Source: Competibacter_A sp037045685
GTDB lineage: Bacteria; Pseudomonadota; Gammaproteobacteria; Competibacterales; Competibacteraceae
Reading direction: 5' to 3'
Assembly: GCA_037045685.1 (NCBI GenBank)
Contig: JBAOII010000030.1
Coordinates: 124,001-188,000 of the forward strand
Length of the DNA: 64,000 nt
Each line of letters begins with the position of its first letter. Positions within the stretch are counted from its first letter, which is position 1. Shown piece by piece: positions 44,477-52,656 of the stretch. Position numbers and translations under genes: made by a program. The notes below the pieces were generated by a model. It was given only the letters and a program-made list of their open reading frames with translations. It was not told where the DNA came from and did not search any database.

Positions 44477-46507
44477 ATGACGGCCCCCATCGCCGCCGCC
44501 AGCCGGGCCGCCGAGCTGCGCGAGCAGATCGAGCGGCACAATCACCGCTATTACGTTCTGGATGATCCCGAAATCCCCGATGCCGAGTACGACCGGCTGT
44601 TTCGGGAATTGCAGGCGCTCGAAGCGGAACACTCCGAACTGCGCCGCGCCGATTCGCCCACCCAGCGCGTGGGCGGCAAGGCGCTCGATGCGTTTGTGCC
44701 GGTGCGACACCGGATGCCCATGCTCTCCATCCGCACCGAAACCGATGTCGGGCCGGGCGGCGCGCGAGCCTTCGATGTCCAGGTGCGGCGCGAGCTGGGC
44801 TTGGACGACGATCCGACGCCGGTCGAATACGCCTGCGAACTGAAGTTCGACGGCTTGGCCGTCAGCCTGCGCTACGAAGACGGCGCGCTGGTTCAGGCCG
44901 CCACGCGCGGCGATGGCGAAACCGGCGAGGATGTCACCCAAAACGTCCGAACCATCAAAGCCGTGCCGCTGCGGTTGCAAGGTCCGGCGCCCGCCGTGCT
45001 GGAGGTGCGCGGCGAGGTGTACATGAGCCGCCCGGATTTCGAGCGCTACAACGCCCGCCAGCGGGCGGCGGGATTGCCGGCGCTGGTGAATCCTCGCAAC
45101 GGCGCGGCGGGCAGTATCCGGCAGCTCGATCCGAACATCGCGGCAAAACGCCCGCTGTCCTTTTTCGCTTACGGGTTGGGCGAGACCCAGGGTTGGGAAT
45201 TGCCCGCCACGCACGGCGCGACACTCGACGCGCTGGCGGCGTTCGGCCTGCCGGTGAGCGACGAGCGGGCCGTGGCGCGGGGTGCGGACGGCCTGATCCA
45301 GTTTCATCGCGCCATCGCCGAAAAGCGCGATGCCCTGCCTTTCGACATCGACGGCGTGGTGTACAAGGTCAATCGTCTGGACTGGCAGCGGGAACTGGGT
45401 TTTCGCACGCGCGAGCCGCGCTGGGCGGTCGCCCACAAGTTCCCGGCGCAAGAAGTGCTGACCGTGGTCGAGGCCATCGAGGTGCAGGTCGGCCGCACCG
45501 GGGCGATCACGCCGGTGGCGCGGCTCAAGCCCGTGTTCGTGGGCGGCGTCACCGTCACCAACGCCACCCTGCACAACGCCGACGAGGTGGCACGCAAAGA
45601 TGTCCGGGTCGGCGATACCGCGATCGTGCGCCGGGCGGGCGATGTCATCCCCGAAGTGGTCGGCGTGGTGCTGGAGCGCCGTCCCGCCGAATCGCGGCCG
45701 TTCGCCATGCCGGAAACTTGTCCGGTATGCGGGTCGCGGGTGATCCGCCCGGAAGGCGAGGCGGTGGCCCGCTGCGTGGGCGGTTTGTACTGCCGCGCCC
45801 AGCGCAAGGAGGCGATCCGCCATTTCGCCTCCCGCCGGGCGCTGGACATCGAAGGGCTGGGCGACAAACTGGTGGAGCAACTGGTCGAGCGGGAACGGGT
45901 GCGCGATCCCGCCGATCTGTTCGCGCTCGACGCGGCGACGCTAGCCGATCTGGAGCGAATGGGCTCCAAGTCCGCCGTCAACTTGGTCGAGGCGCTGGAA
46001 CGGAGCAAAACCACCACGCTGGCCCGATTTCTCTACGCGCTCGGGATTCGCGAAGTCGGCGAGGCCACGGCCTTGGCGCTGGCGGAGCACTTCGGCGCGC
46101 TGGAAGCGCTGATGGTGGCCGACGAGGAACGGCTGCGACAGGTGCCGGATATCGGCCCGGTGGTCGCCGCCGCCGTCCGCGCGTTTTTTCAGGAACCGCA
46201 CAATCGGGACATCATCGCGCGGTTGCGGGCGGCGGGCGTGCGCTGGCCGGAAACGGCGGCGAGACCGGCGAACGACCGGCGGCTGGCCGGCAAGACGGTG
46301 GTGCTGACGGGAACCTTGGAGTCGCTCAGCCGAGATCGGGCGACCGCTAGCCTGCGAGCGCTGGGCGCCAAGGTGGCGGGCAGCGTGTCGAAGAAAACCG
46401 ATTACGTGGTCGCGGGTCGCGATGCCGGCTCCAAGCTGGACAAGGCGCGGGAGCTGGGCGTGACCGTGCTGGACGAGGCGGGGTTGCTGGCGCTGCTGGA
46501 GCGATAG
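44477..46507 (+). CDS. ligA: NAD-dependent DNA ligase
   Basis: Seals nicks in replication and repair using NAD+. The 676-residue protein contains, in order, the Ia domain (HNHRYYVLDDPEIPDAEYD), the adenylation domain with the nucleophile lysine in YACELKFDGLAVSLRYEDG (near 117), an OB fold, the four-cysteine zinc finger CPVCGSRVIRPEGEAVARC with YCRAQR (near 415), the helix-hairpin-helix region and a C-terminal BRCT domain (about 600-676, LAGKTVVLTGTLESLSR). ATG 44477 follows GGTGGAG with good spacing; GTG 44462 is an alternative. Sixteen to 31 bases after zipA, so co-transcribed. Confidence 0.97.
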   Translation: MTAPIAAASRAAELREQIERHNHRYYVLDDPEIPDAEYDRLFRELQALEAEHSELRRADSPTQRVGGKALDAFVPVRHRMPMLSIRTETDVGPGGARAFDVQVRRELGLDDDPTPVEYACELKFDGLAVSLRYEDGALVQAATRGDGETGEDVTQNVRTIKAVPLRLQGPAPAVLEVRGEVYMSRPDFERYNARQRAAGLPALVNPRNGAAGSIRQLDPNIAAKRPLSFFAYGLGETQGWELPATHGATLDALAAFGLPVSDERAVARGADGLIQFHRAIAEKRDALPFDIDGVVYKVNRLDWQRELGFRTREPRWAVAHKFPAQEVLTVVEAIEVQVGRTGAITPVARLKPVFVGGVTVTNATLHNADEVARKDVRVGDTAIVRRAGDVIPEVVGVVLERRPAESRPFAMPETCPVCGSRVIRPEGEAVARCVGGLYCRAQRKEAIRHFASRRALDIEGLGDKLVEQLVERERVRDPADLFALDAATLADLERMGSKSAVNLVEALERSKTTTLARFLYALGIREVGEATALALAEHFGALEALMVADEERLRQVPDIGPVVAAAVRAFFQEPHNRDIIARLRAAGVRWPETAARPANDRRLAGKTVVLTGTLESLSRDRATASLRALGAKVAGSVSKKTDYVVAGRDAGSKLDKARELGVTVLDEAGLLALLER

Positions 46508-46508
46508 A

Positions 46509-46538
46509 CCCTCTCCCGACGGGGAGAGGGTGGGGGTC
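46509..46538. repeat. Small palindromic repeat, copy 1
   Basis: CCCTCTCCC (46509-46517), loop, GGGAGAGGG (46522-46530), then TGGGGGTCGG. It directly follows the ligA stop codon. A second similar element is at 58088-58120. The pair looks like a dispersed intergenic repeat; it could also fold at mRNA 3' ends. Confidence 0.7.
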
Positions 46539-46551
46539 GGAGTACCCGCGA

Positions 46552-47538
46552 TTACTTTTTCTCTTCCTTCTTTTCTTCCTTGGCGCCCTTGGCGGGTTCC
46601 GCCGCCGGCTTGGCGGCTTCGCTGACCTGGATTTCCTTGACCTCGATCTTGGCGCCGGATTTCAGTTTTTCCAGGTAATCGTTCACCGTCCGGCTTTGCA
46701 GCATCTGGGTGATTTGCGGTCTCAGCTCATCCAGCGAAGGCGGAGTGGCGTCGCGGACATCCTCCAGCAGAATGACGTGCCAGCCGAACGAGGTTTGCAC
46801 CGGCTGCTCGCTGTACTTGCCCTTTTCCATCTTGGCGACCGCCTGCGCGAACGGCGGCACCATCATGCTCGGCGTGAACCAGCCCAGATCGCCGCCGCTG
46901 GAAGCGGAACTGTCGCTGGACTTGGTCTTGGCCAGCTCGGCGAAATTGCCGCCCTTCTTGAGTTCGGCGATGATTTCCTTGGCCTTGTCCTCGGCGTCCA
47001 CCAGGATGTGGCTGGCCTTGTACTCCTTGCCTTTCATCGCGGCGGTGGCGGTCTCGTACTCTTTCTTGATGGCGTCTTCGCTGGGCGCTTTGTCGCTCAG
47101 CATCCGGCGCACCACGCTGCTGGCCAGCAGGCTGCGCTGGATCATCGCCAACTGTTGCTTGATCTCCGGGTCGTCCGCCAATTTCTGCTTGTCGGCTTCC
47201 TGCACCAGCAGCTCTTCCAGCACCAGCTGATCGACCAGCGACTTGCTGGCTTCCGGCGAGTCCACCTTGGTCCGGCCGCGCAACTGCTGGACGTATTGCT
47301 CGAACGCCGCCTTGGAGATCGGTTTGCCGTTGACCACCGCGACCGGATCGGGGACGGTGAACGCGACGGGTCGAGCGGCCGGTGCCGCCGGTGCGGTGAT
47401 CGGAGCCGCCGCCGGTGCGGTTGGCTCGGGTTTCTTGTCTTCTGCGGCCAGCGTCGCGCTCGATAGCAGCAGGGCGGAGGACAGCGCCAGCAAGGGGTAA
47501 AGCGGTTTCTTCGGTTTGTGCATCGGGGTCGTTTCCAT
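46552..47538 (-). CDS. Periplasmic peptidyl-prolyl cis-trans isomerase, parvulin type
   Basis: A 328-residue (or 323 from ATG 47523) exported folding factor. The N-terminal signal peptide is PLYPLLALSSALLLSSATLAA, then an Ala/Pro-rich stretch, an N-terminal chaperone helix region (VAVVNGKPISKAAFEQYV), and the parvulin domain at about 175-270 with KASHILVDAEDKAKEIIAEL, SGGDLGWFTPSMMVPPFA and FGWHVILLEDVR. The C-terminus is a Lys/Glu tail. PpiC/PrsA-like; SurA has two parvulin domains and is longer. It is the last gene of the yciB-yciI-bolA minus-strand group, eight bases after bolA. Confidence 0.9.
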   Translation of the reverse strand: METTPMHKPKKPLYPLLALSSALLLSSATLAAEDKKPEPTAPAAAPITAPAAPAARPVAFTVPDPVAVVNGKPISKAAFEQYVQQLRGRTKVDSPEASKSLVDQLVLEELLVQEADKQKLADDPEIKQQLAMIQRSLLASSVVRRMLSDKAPSEDAIKKEYETATAAMKGKEYKASHILVDAEDKAKEIIAELKKGGNFAELAKTKSSDSSASSGGDLGWFTPSMMVPPFAQAVAKMEKGKYSEQPVQTSFGWHVILLEDVRDATPPSLDELRPQITQMLQSRTVNDYLEKLKSGAKIEVKEIQVSEAAKPAAEPAKGAKEEKKEEKK

Positions 47539-47545
47539 AGGTCGG

Positions 47546-47836
47546 CTAGGTTCCAGGGATTGAGGATCGGGCTTCGTCCGGGGTTTGCGCCTTGTTGATG
47601 CTCAAAGCGTGAATCTCTTGGCGCATCAAGTCGGCCACCGCCGCGTGAACCAGGCGGTGGCGCTGAATCAGGGGTTTGCCGGCGAAAGCGGTCGAGACGA
47701 TGCGGACGGTGAAATGGCCGCCTTCGCGCGCTCCGGCGTGGCCGGCGTGCGCGGCGCTGTCGTCCACGATTTCGAGGCGTTCGGGCGCCAAGGCGTCTCG
47801 CAGCCGCCGTTCGATCAAGGCCACCCGGTCGGTCAT
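47546..47836 (-). CDS. bolA: BolA family protein
   Basis: A 96-residue protein of the BolA fold, linked to iron-sulfur trafficking with monothiol glutaredoxins and to morphology and stress control. Sequence: IERRLRDALAPERLEIVDDS, then HFTVRIVSTAFAGKPLIQRH with the conserved H-x-R-H segment, and IHALSINKAQTP at the end, including the invariant His. ATG 47836 overlaps the yciI stop by four bases. A longer frame upstream is the shadow of yciI. Which BolA paralogue it corresponds to is uncertain. Confidence 0.92.
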   Translation of the reverse strand: MTDRVALIERRLRDALAPERLEIVDDSAAHAGHAGAREGGHFTVRIVSTAFAGKPLIQRHRLVHAAVADLMRQEIHALSINKAQTPDEARSSIPGT

Positions 47837-48135
47837 GCCGGCAGCACCTTGCGGAACGGGTAAACCTCGACCGCCGCGAACACGCCGGCGGTCACATAGG
47901 GGTCGGCGTTGGCCCAAGCTTTGGCGTCTTCCAGCGACGGGAATTCGACCACCATCAGACTGCCCTGAAAACCGGCCGGACCCGGATCGGGGCTGTCGAT
48001 GGCGGGCAGCGGTCCGGCCAGCGCCAGCCGGCCCTCGGCCAGCAGCGCGTTGAGCCGTTCCAGATGGGCCGGGCGAACCGCCAGCCGCCGGTCCAGACTG
48101 TTCGGCGCGTCGCGGCCCAAAATGGCGTACAGCAT
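47833..48135 (-). CDS. yciI: YciI family protein
   Basis: A 100-residue ferredoxin-like-fold protein of unknown role. It begins MLYAILGRDAPNSLDRRLAV, with the conserved His in RPAHLERLNALLAEGRLALAG, and ends PYVTAGVFAAVEVYPFRKV; the Asp/His pair typical of the family is retained. It starts two bases after the yciB stop and overlaps bolA by four, so translation is coupled. Enzymatic activity has been suggested for distant relatives, none can be assigned here. Confidence 0.92.
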   Translation of the reverse strand: MLYAILGRDAPNSLDRRLAVRPAHLERLNALLAEGRLALAGPLPAIDSPDPGPAGFQGSLMVVEFPSLEDAKAWANADPYVTAGVFAAVEVYPFRKVLPA

Positions 48136-48137
48136 GG

Positions 48138-48692
48138 TCAGGACTCCTTTGACGGGGTGGTGTCGTCGATTTTGAGGTGACGGCTCATGTAGGCGGCCTG
48201 CGCCAGCACGAACAACAGGGTCAGGCCCAGCATCCCGAACAGCTTGAAATTGACCCAAGTGTTTTCGTCGAACGAGTAGGCGACGTACAGGTTGGCCGCG
48301 CCCATGACGAGGAAGAAAATCGCCCAAGCAAATGTCAGCTTGACCCAGACCGGGGCGGGAAGTTCCAATTGACCGCCCATCATCCGTTCCAGCAGCGTTT
48401 GCCGGCCGATGAAGCGACTGGCCGCGAACGCCACGGCGAACAGCCAGTTCACCACCGTCGGCTTCCATTTGACGAACACGGGATCGTGCAAGACCAGGGT
48501 CGCCCCGCCGAAGACCAGCACCAGGCCGGCGGTGATCAGCGGCAGCTTTTCGATCCGCCGCTGTCGCAGCCAGACCCAGCCGACCTGGGCCAGGGTCGCG
48601 GCGATCAGCACGCCGGTCGCGACGTAGATATCCGCCAGTTTGTAGGCGACGAAGAACAAGACGATGGGCAGGAAGTCAAACAGCATTTTCAT
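48138..48692 (-). CDS. yciB: Inner-membrane septation protein YciB (IspZ)
   Basis: A 184-residue protein with five to six membrane helices, implicated in envelope synthesis and septation. MKMLFDFLPIVLFFVAYKL is the classic N-terminus and fixes the ATG at 48692; LHDPVFVKWKPTVVNWLFA and the WVNFKLFGMLGLTLLF segment match E. coli YciB closely. The frame runs on upstream to 48806 but without similarity. First gene of the yciB-yciI-bolA-parvulin group, divergent from the Sua5/YciO-like gene. Confidence 0.94.
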   Translation of the reverse strand: MKMLFDFLPIVLFFVAYKLADIYVATGVLIAATLAQVGWVWLRQRRIEKLPLITAGLVLVFGGATLVLHDPVFVKWKPTVVNWLFAVAFAASRFIGRQTLLERMMGGQLELPAPVWVKLTFAWAIFFLVMGAANLYVAYSFDENTWVNFKLFGMLGLTLLFVLAQAAYMSRHLKIDDTTPSKES

Positions 48693-48841
48693 GCCGGTAG
48701 AGAAATTCCGTTGGCGCGCATCGGCAAAGCGAGCGGATAAAAGAAAGGCGGCCCCGAGGTCGCCGTCTTGACCGGGCAACGCCAGGCTGGCAAGTTGCCG
48801 GTCCAATCGATGATTGATACAACCAGAGAATAGTACAGGCT

Positions 48842-49462
48842 ATGAGCCGTTTTTTACAAATCCATCCGCTGAATCCGCAACCGCGCCTGATCGGGCAGGC
48901 GGTCGAGCGGCTGAGCGCCGGCGCCGTGATCGTGTATCCCACCGACTCCAGTTACGCGCTGGGTTGCCGGCTCGGCGACAAGGCGGCGGCGGAACGCATC
49001 CGCCATATCCGCCAAACCGACCGCCAGCACAACTTCACTCTGGTCTGCCGCGATCTTTCGGAAATCGCCACCTACGCCAAGGTCGATAACAGCCGCTACC
49101 GGTTGCTCAAGGCCGCCACGCCGGGACCGTTCACCTTCATCCTGCAAGCGACCCACGAGGTCCCGCGCCGCTTGCAGCATCCCCGCCGCAAGACCATCGG
49201 CATCCGGGTGCCGGACAACGTCATCGCCCGCGCCCTGCTGGCGGAGCTGGGCGAACCGATCATGAGCTGCACGCTCAGCTTGCCCGGCGACGACTGGCCG
49301 CTGGCCGATCCCGAGGACATCGCGGAGCGCCTGCGCAACGACGTGGATCTCATCATCGACGGCGGTCCCGGCCAACGCGAGCCGACCACCGTGCTCGACC
49401 TGACCGGGGACGCTCCGCAACTGGTTCGCCAGGGGCTGGGCGACGCCGGCCCATTTCTCTAG
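48842..49462 (+). CDS. YciO-type Sua5/YrdC domain protein (threonylcarbamoyl-AMP synthase family)
   Basis: A 206-residue protein of the family that makes threonylcarbamoyl-AMP for the t6A tRNA modification. The fold markers are VIVYPTDSSYALGCRLG near residue 29, HNFTLVCRDLSEIATYAKVD near 63, LLKAATPGPFTFILQAT and RRKTIGIRVPDN. The YciO subgroup differs from TsaC in specificity, and whether it makes t6A here is uncertain. ATG at 48842, divergent from yciB across 149 bases. Confidence 0.9.
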   Translation: MSRFLQIHPLNPQPRLIGQAVERLSAGAVIVYPTDSSYALGCRLGDKAAAERIRHIRQTDRQHNFTLVCRDLSEIATYAKVDNSRYRLLKAATPGPFTFILQATHEVPRRLQHPRRKTIGIRVPDNVIARALLAELGEPIMSCTLSLPGDDWPLADPEDIAERLRNDVDLIIDGGPGQREPTTVLDLTGDAPQLVRQGLGDAGPFL

Positions 49463-49483
49463 GCCGCGCTCGGCGGGGCTGCG

Positions 49484-49489
49484 TATAAT
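49484..49489 (+). promoter_or_regulatory. -10 box TATAAT, possible leaderless start
   Basis: A perfect TATAAT ends six bases before the ATG at 49496, so a transcript from it would begin at or next to the start codon. No Shine-Dalgarno sequence lies before that ATG. No good -35 is seen upstream. Confidence 0.5.
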
Positions 49490-49495
49490 CGCGCC

Positions 49496-50143
49496 ATGCA
49501 AGAATTGACTGTGGTTCAACTCCTCATCGTGCTGGCGCCGCCGCTCTTGCTGGCGATCACCCTGCACGAAGTGGCGCACGGCTGGATGGCGCTGCGCTGC
49601 GGCGACACCACCGCCAAGGCCCAAGGCCGGCTCAGCCTCAATCCGCTGCGGCACATCGACCCGGTCGGCACCGTGCTGGTGCCGGGACTGCTTTATTTTT
49701 TCGGCGGCTTCATCTTCGGTTGGGCCAAGCCGGTGCCGGTCAACTATAACCGGCTGCGCCGGCCCAAGCGCGACATGGCGCTGGTGGCGCTGGCCGGTCC
49801 GGGTTCCAACCTGGCGATGGCGCTGGGTTGGGGGCTGGTGGCGCTGGCCGGCCACGGTTTGCAGGATACCCTGTCGTGGCTGGGCGAGCCGCTGCTGCTG
49901 ATGGGAGTGGTCGGAATCGATGTCAACGTCATGCTCGGCGTCCTCAACCTGGTGCCGATTCCGCCGCTGGACGGGTCGCGGGTGCTGGCGGGGCTGTTGC
50001 CGGACCGGTTCGGCCTGGCGATGGCGCGCATGGAGCCTTACGGCTTGATCGTGCTGGTGCTGTTGCTGGCCAGCGGCACGCTGAATCTGATGCCCATCGT
50101 CAACGGCATCCGGCATTTTATCCTGACGCTGTTTTTCTTCTGA
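49496..50143 (+). CDS. Site-2 protease family (M50) membrane metalloprotease
   Basis: A 215-residue protein with four to six membrane helices. The zinc-binding HExxH motif is in ITLHEVAHGWMALRCG (near residue 26) and the third ligand region in VLNLVPIPPLDGSRVLAGL (near 155), both in membrane segments. There is no PDZ domain, unlike RseP, so it belongs to the short M50B group found beside trpS and scpA in many bacteria. Its substrate is unknown. A TATAAT right before the ATG and no ribosome-binding site suggest leaderless expression. trpS follows after 27 bases. Confidence 0.9.
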   Translation: MQELTVVQLLIVLAPPLLLAITLHEVAHGWMALRCGDTTAKAQGRLSLNPLRHIDPVGTVLVPGLLYFFGGFIFGWAKPVPVNYNRLRRPKRDMALVALAGPGSNLAMALGWGLVALAGHGLQDTLSWLGEPLLLMGVVGIDVNVMLGVLNLVPIPPLDGSRVLAGLLPDRFGLAMARMEPYGLIVLVLLLASGTLNLMPIVNGIRHFILTLFFF

Positions 50144-50170
50144 TTCGGAACCCGAAGTCTCGTCGCCATC

Positions 50171-51178
50171 ATGGAAATCACCCTTACCGGCATCACCACC
50201 ACCGGCACCCCGCATTTGGGCAACTACGTCGGCGCGATCCTGCCCGCCATCGAAGCCAGCCACCGGAAGGACGTGCAATCGTTCTACTTCCTGGCCGACT
50301 ATCACGCCCTGGTCAAGTGCCACGACCCCGCAGTGGTCCACCGCTCGCGGCTGGAAGTGGCCGCGACGTGGCTGGCGCTGGGGCTGGATGTCGAGAACGT
50401 CATTTTCTACGCCCAGACCGACATCCCGGAAATTCTGGAATTGACCTGGATGCTGACCTGCGTGACCGCCAAGGGTCTGATGAATCGCGCTCACGCCTAC
50501 AAGGCGGCGGTCGCCGACAACGTGGCCGATCCCGACAAAGACCCCGACAAGGGCGTGTTCATGGGGCTGTTCTGCTATCCGATCCTGATGGCGGCCGACA
50601 TCCTGATGTTCAAGGCCAGCAAGATCCCGGTCGGCAAGGATCAGGTTCAGCATTTGGAAATGGCCCGCGATATCGCCGCCCGCTTCAACCACCTGTACGG
50701 CGAGCATTTCGTGCTGCCCGAGGCGGTGGTGGACGAGAAAACGGCCGTGCTGGTCGGGCTGGACGGGCGCAAGATGAGCAAGAGCTACGGCAACACCATC
50801 CCGCTGTTCGAGCCGGAAAAGACGCTGCGCAAGCTGATCATGCGGATCAAGACCAACTCGCTGCCGCCGGAAGCGCCCAAAGACCCCGACACCTGCACGC
50901 TGTTCCAGATTTATCGGGCGTTCGCCGGCGTCGAGGAAGCGGCGGCGGTGCGCGAACGCTACGCCCAGGGCATCGGCTGGGGCGAGATGAAGCAGATGCT
51001 GTTCGAGTACCTGAACGCCCGCTTGAGCGAGCCGCGCCAGCGCTATCGAGAACTGCTGGAGCAGCCCGACCACATCGAGCAAATCCTCAAGCGCGGCGCG
51101 GCGCGGGCGCGCGAGTACAGCGTGCCGTTCCTGCAACAATTGCGGCGCGCGGTGGGTATCCGGCCTCTGGGCGCGTAG
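50171..51178 (+). CDS. trpS: Tryptophanyl-tRNA synthetase
   Basis: Class I aminoacyl-tRNA synthetase charging tRNA-Trp, 335 residues. It has the HIGH-like TGTPHLGNYVGA (residues about 11-22), KIPVGKDQVQHLEMARDIA near 155 and the KMSKS loop GRKMSKSYGNTIP near 200; all catalytic signatures are intact. Length is normal. It lies between the M50 protease and scpA on the plus strand, probably as part of one transcription unit with scpA, scpB and rluB. Confidence 0.97.
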   Translation: MEITLTGITTTGTPHLGNYVGAILPAIEASHRKDVQSFYFLADYHALVKCHDPAVVHRSRLEVAATWLALGLDVENVIFYAQTDIPEILELTWMLTCVTAKGLMNRAHAYKAAVADNVADPDKDPDKGVFMGLFCYPILMAADILMFKASKIPVGKDQVQHLEMARDIAARFNHLYGEHFVLPEAVVDEKTAVLVGLDGRKMSKSYGNTIPLFEPEKTLRKLIMRIKTNSLPPEAPKDPDTCTLFQIYRAFAGVEEAAAVRERYAQGIGWGEMKQMLFEYLNARLSEPRQRYRELLEQPDHIEQILKRGAARAREYSVPFLQQLRRAVGIRPLGA

Positions 51179-51255
51179 CGGTGTAAGCTGTGTGGGGTGC
51201 GCGGCGCGCACCACCCCACCGCCGCCGGAAAAGACAATAGGAACGGCCTCATCCG

Positions 51256-52044
51256 ATGGACGCCATCACCGAAACGCCGCCGCTCGCCAAGGTCGGCGGC
51301 GAGCCCTACACCCGCTTGCCCCAGGATCTCTACATCCCGCCGGATGCGCTGGAAGTGTTCCTGGAAGCGTTCGAGGGGCCGCTGGATTTGCTGCTGTATC
51401 TGATCAAGCGCCAGAATCTCAACATCCTCGACATCCCCATCGCCGACATCACCCGGCAGTACATGGAGTATCTGGCGCTGATGCGGGAGTTGCGGCTGGA
51501 GCTGGCGGCGGAGTATCTGGTGATGGCCGCTTGGCTGGCGGAGATCAAGTCGCGGCTGCTGCTGCCGAGCCCGGCGCTGGCCGAGGCGGAAGAGGAAGAC
51601 CCGCGCGCCGAACTGGTGCGCCGGTTGCGGGAATACGAGCGCTTTCAGCGGGCGGCGCGGGCGCTGGACGCGCTGCCCCGGCTGGAGCGCGACACCTTCG
51701 CCGCCGGCGCCGAGCCGGTCGAGCGGCAGGTCGCGCGCCCGCCGCCGCAAGTCGGCTTGGCCGATCTGCTGGATGCCCTGCGCGACGTGCTGGCCCGCGC
51801 CGAACTGTTCGGCCGCCACCACATCCGGCGCGAAACGCTGTCGGTGCGCGAGCGGATGAGCCAGGTGCTGGAGCGATTGGACGCGCTGCGCTTTACCCCC
51901 TTCACCGCGCTGTTCCGCCCGGAGGAGGGCCGCATGGGAGTGGTGGTCACCCTACTGGCGGTGCTGGAGTTGCTGCGGGAAAGCTTGCTGGAGCTGGTGC
52001 AAGCGGAGCCGTTCGCGCCGATTCACGTCCGCCGGCGGATCTGA
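51256..52044 (+). CDS. scpA: Segregation and condensation protein A
   Basis: The kleisin that bridges the two heads of Smc. The 262-residue protein has FEGPLDLLLYLIKRQNLNIL near residue 39 (the family hallmark), ITRQYMEYLALM, EYLVMAAWLAEIKSRLLLP near 80, an acidic central region, and a C-terminal winged-helix part (VVTLLAVLELLRESLLELVQ). Its Smc partner is at 39787-43293. It is nine bases before scpB on the same strand. Confidence 0.95.
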   Translation: MDAITETPPLAKVGGEPYTRLPQDLYIPPDALEVFLEAFEGPLDLLLYLIKRQNLNILDIPIADITRQYMEYLALMRELRLELAAEYLVMAAWLAEIKSRLLLPSPALAEAEEEDPRAELVRRLREYERFQRAARALDALPRLERDTFAAGAEPVERQVARPPPQVGLADLLDALRDVLARAELFGRHHIRRETLSVRERMSQVLERLDALRFTPFTALFRPEEGRMGVVVTLLAVLELLRESLLELVQAEPFAPIHVRRRI

Positions 52045-52053
52045 GCGGTCGCG

Positions 52054-52656
52054 ATGCCCGAACTGAAAGCCATTCTGGAAGCGGTGCTGCTGGCGGCCGA
52101 CGAGCCGCTGTCGCTGGATCGCTTGCTGGGCGTGTTTCCCGAAGCGGAGCGCCCCGACCGGGAGACGCTGCGCGCCGCGCTGACCGAGCTGGCGACCGCT
52201 TGCCGGGGGCGGGGCGTCGAGCTGGTCGAAGTCGCCAGCGGGTTCCGCCTGCAAGTGCCCGTGGTCTTTGCGCCCTGGGTTTCGCGGCTGTGGGAGGAGC
52301 GGACCGCCAGCTACTCGCGCGCTTTGCTGGAGACCCTGGCGCTGATCGCTTATCGTCAGCCGATCACTCGCGGCGAGATCGAGGCGGTGCGCGGGGTCAG
52401 CCTCGGCGGCGGCATCATGAAAACCTTGCGGGAGCGCGGCTGGATCAAGGTGATCGGCCATCGCGAGGTGCCCGGCCGCCCGGCCCTGTACGCCACGACC
52501 CCCGCCTTCCTGGATTATTTCAACCTCAAGAGTCTGAGCGACTTGCCGCCGCTGGCGGCGCTACGCGATCTGGAAGTCATCGGCGCCGAGCTGGAGCGCC
52601 GCACGACCGCTTCTCCCGGCGACTCTTTACCTTCAACGGAATCTTTCGATGGCTGA
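52054..52656 (+). CDS. scpB: Segregation and condensation protein B
   Basis: The winged-helix dimer that binds the ScpA middle region in the Smc complex. The 200-residue protein begins LKAILEAVLLAADEPLSLDR and carries SYSRALLETLALIAYRQPIT near 88 and RGVSLGGGIMKTLRERGWIK, both typical. Its last eight bases overlap the start of rluB, so translation is coupled. The C-terminal tail is short and polar. Confidence 0.95.
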   Translation: MPELKAILEAVLLAADEPLSLDRLLGVFPEAERPDRETLRAALTELATACRGRGVELVEVASGFRLQVPVVFAPWVSRLWEERTASYSRALLETLALIAYRQPITRGEIEAVRGVSLGGGIMKTLRERGWIKVIGHREVPGRPALYATTPAFLDYFNLKSLSDLPPLAALRDLEVIGAELERRTTASPGDSLPSTESFDG

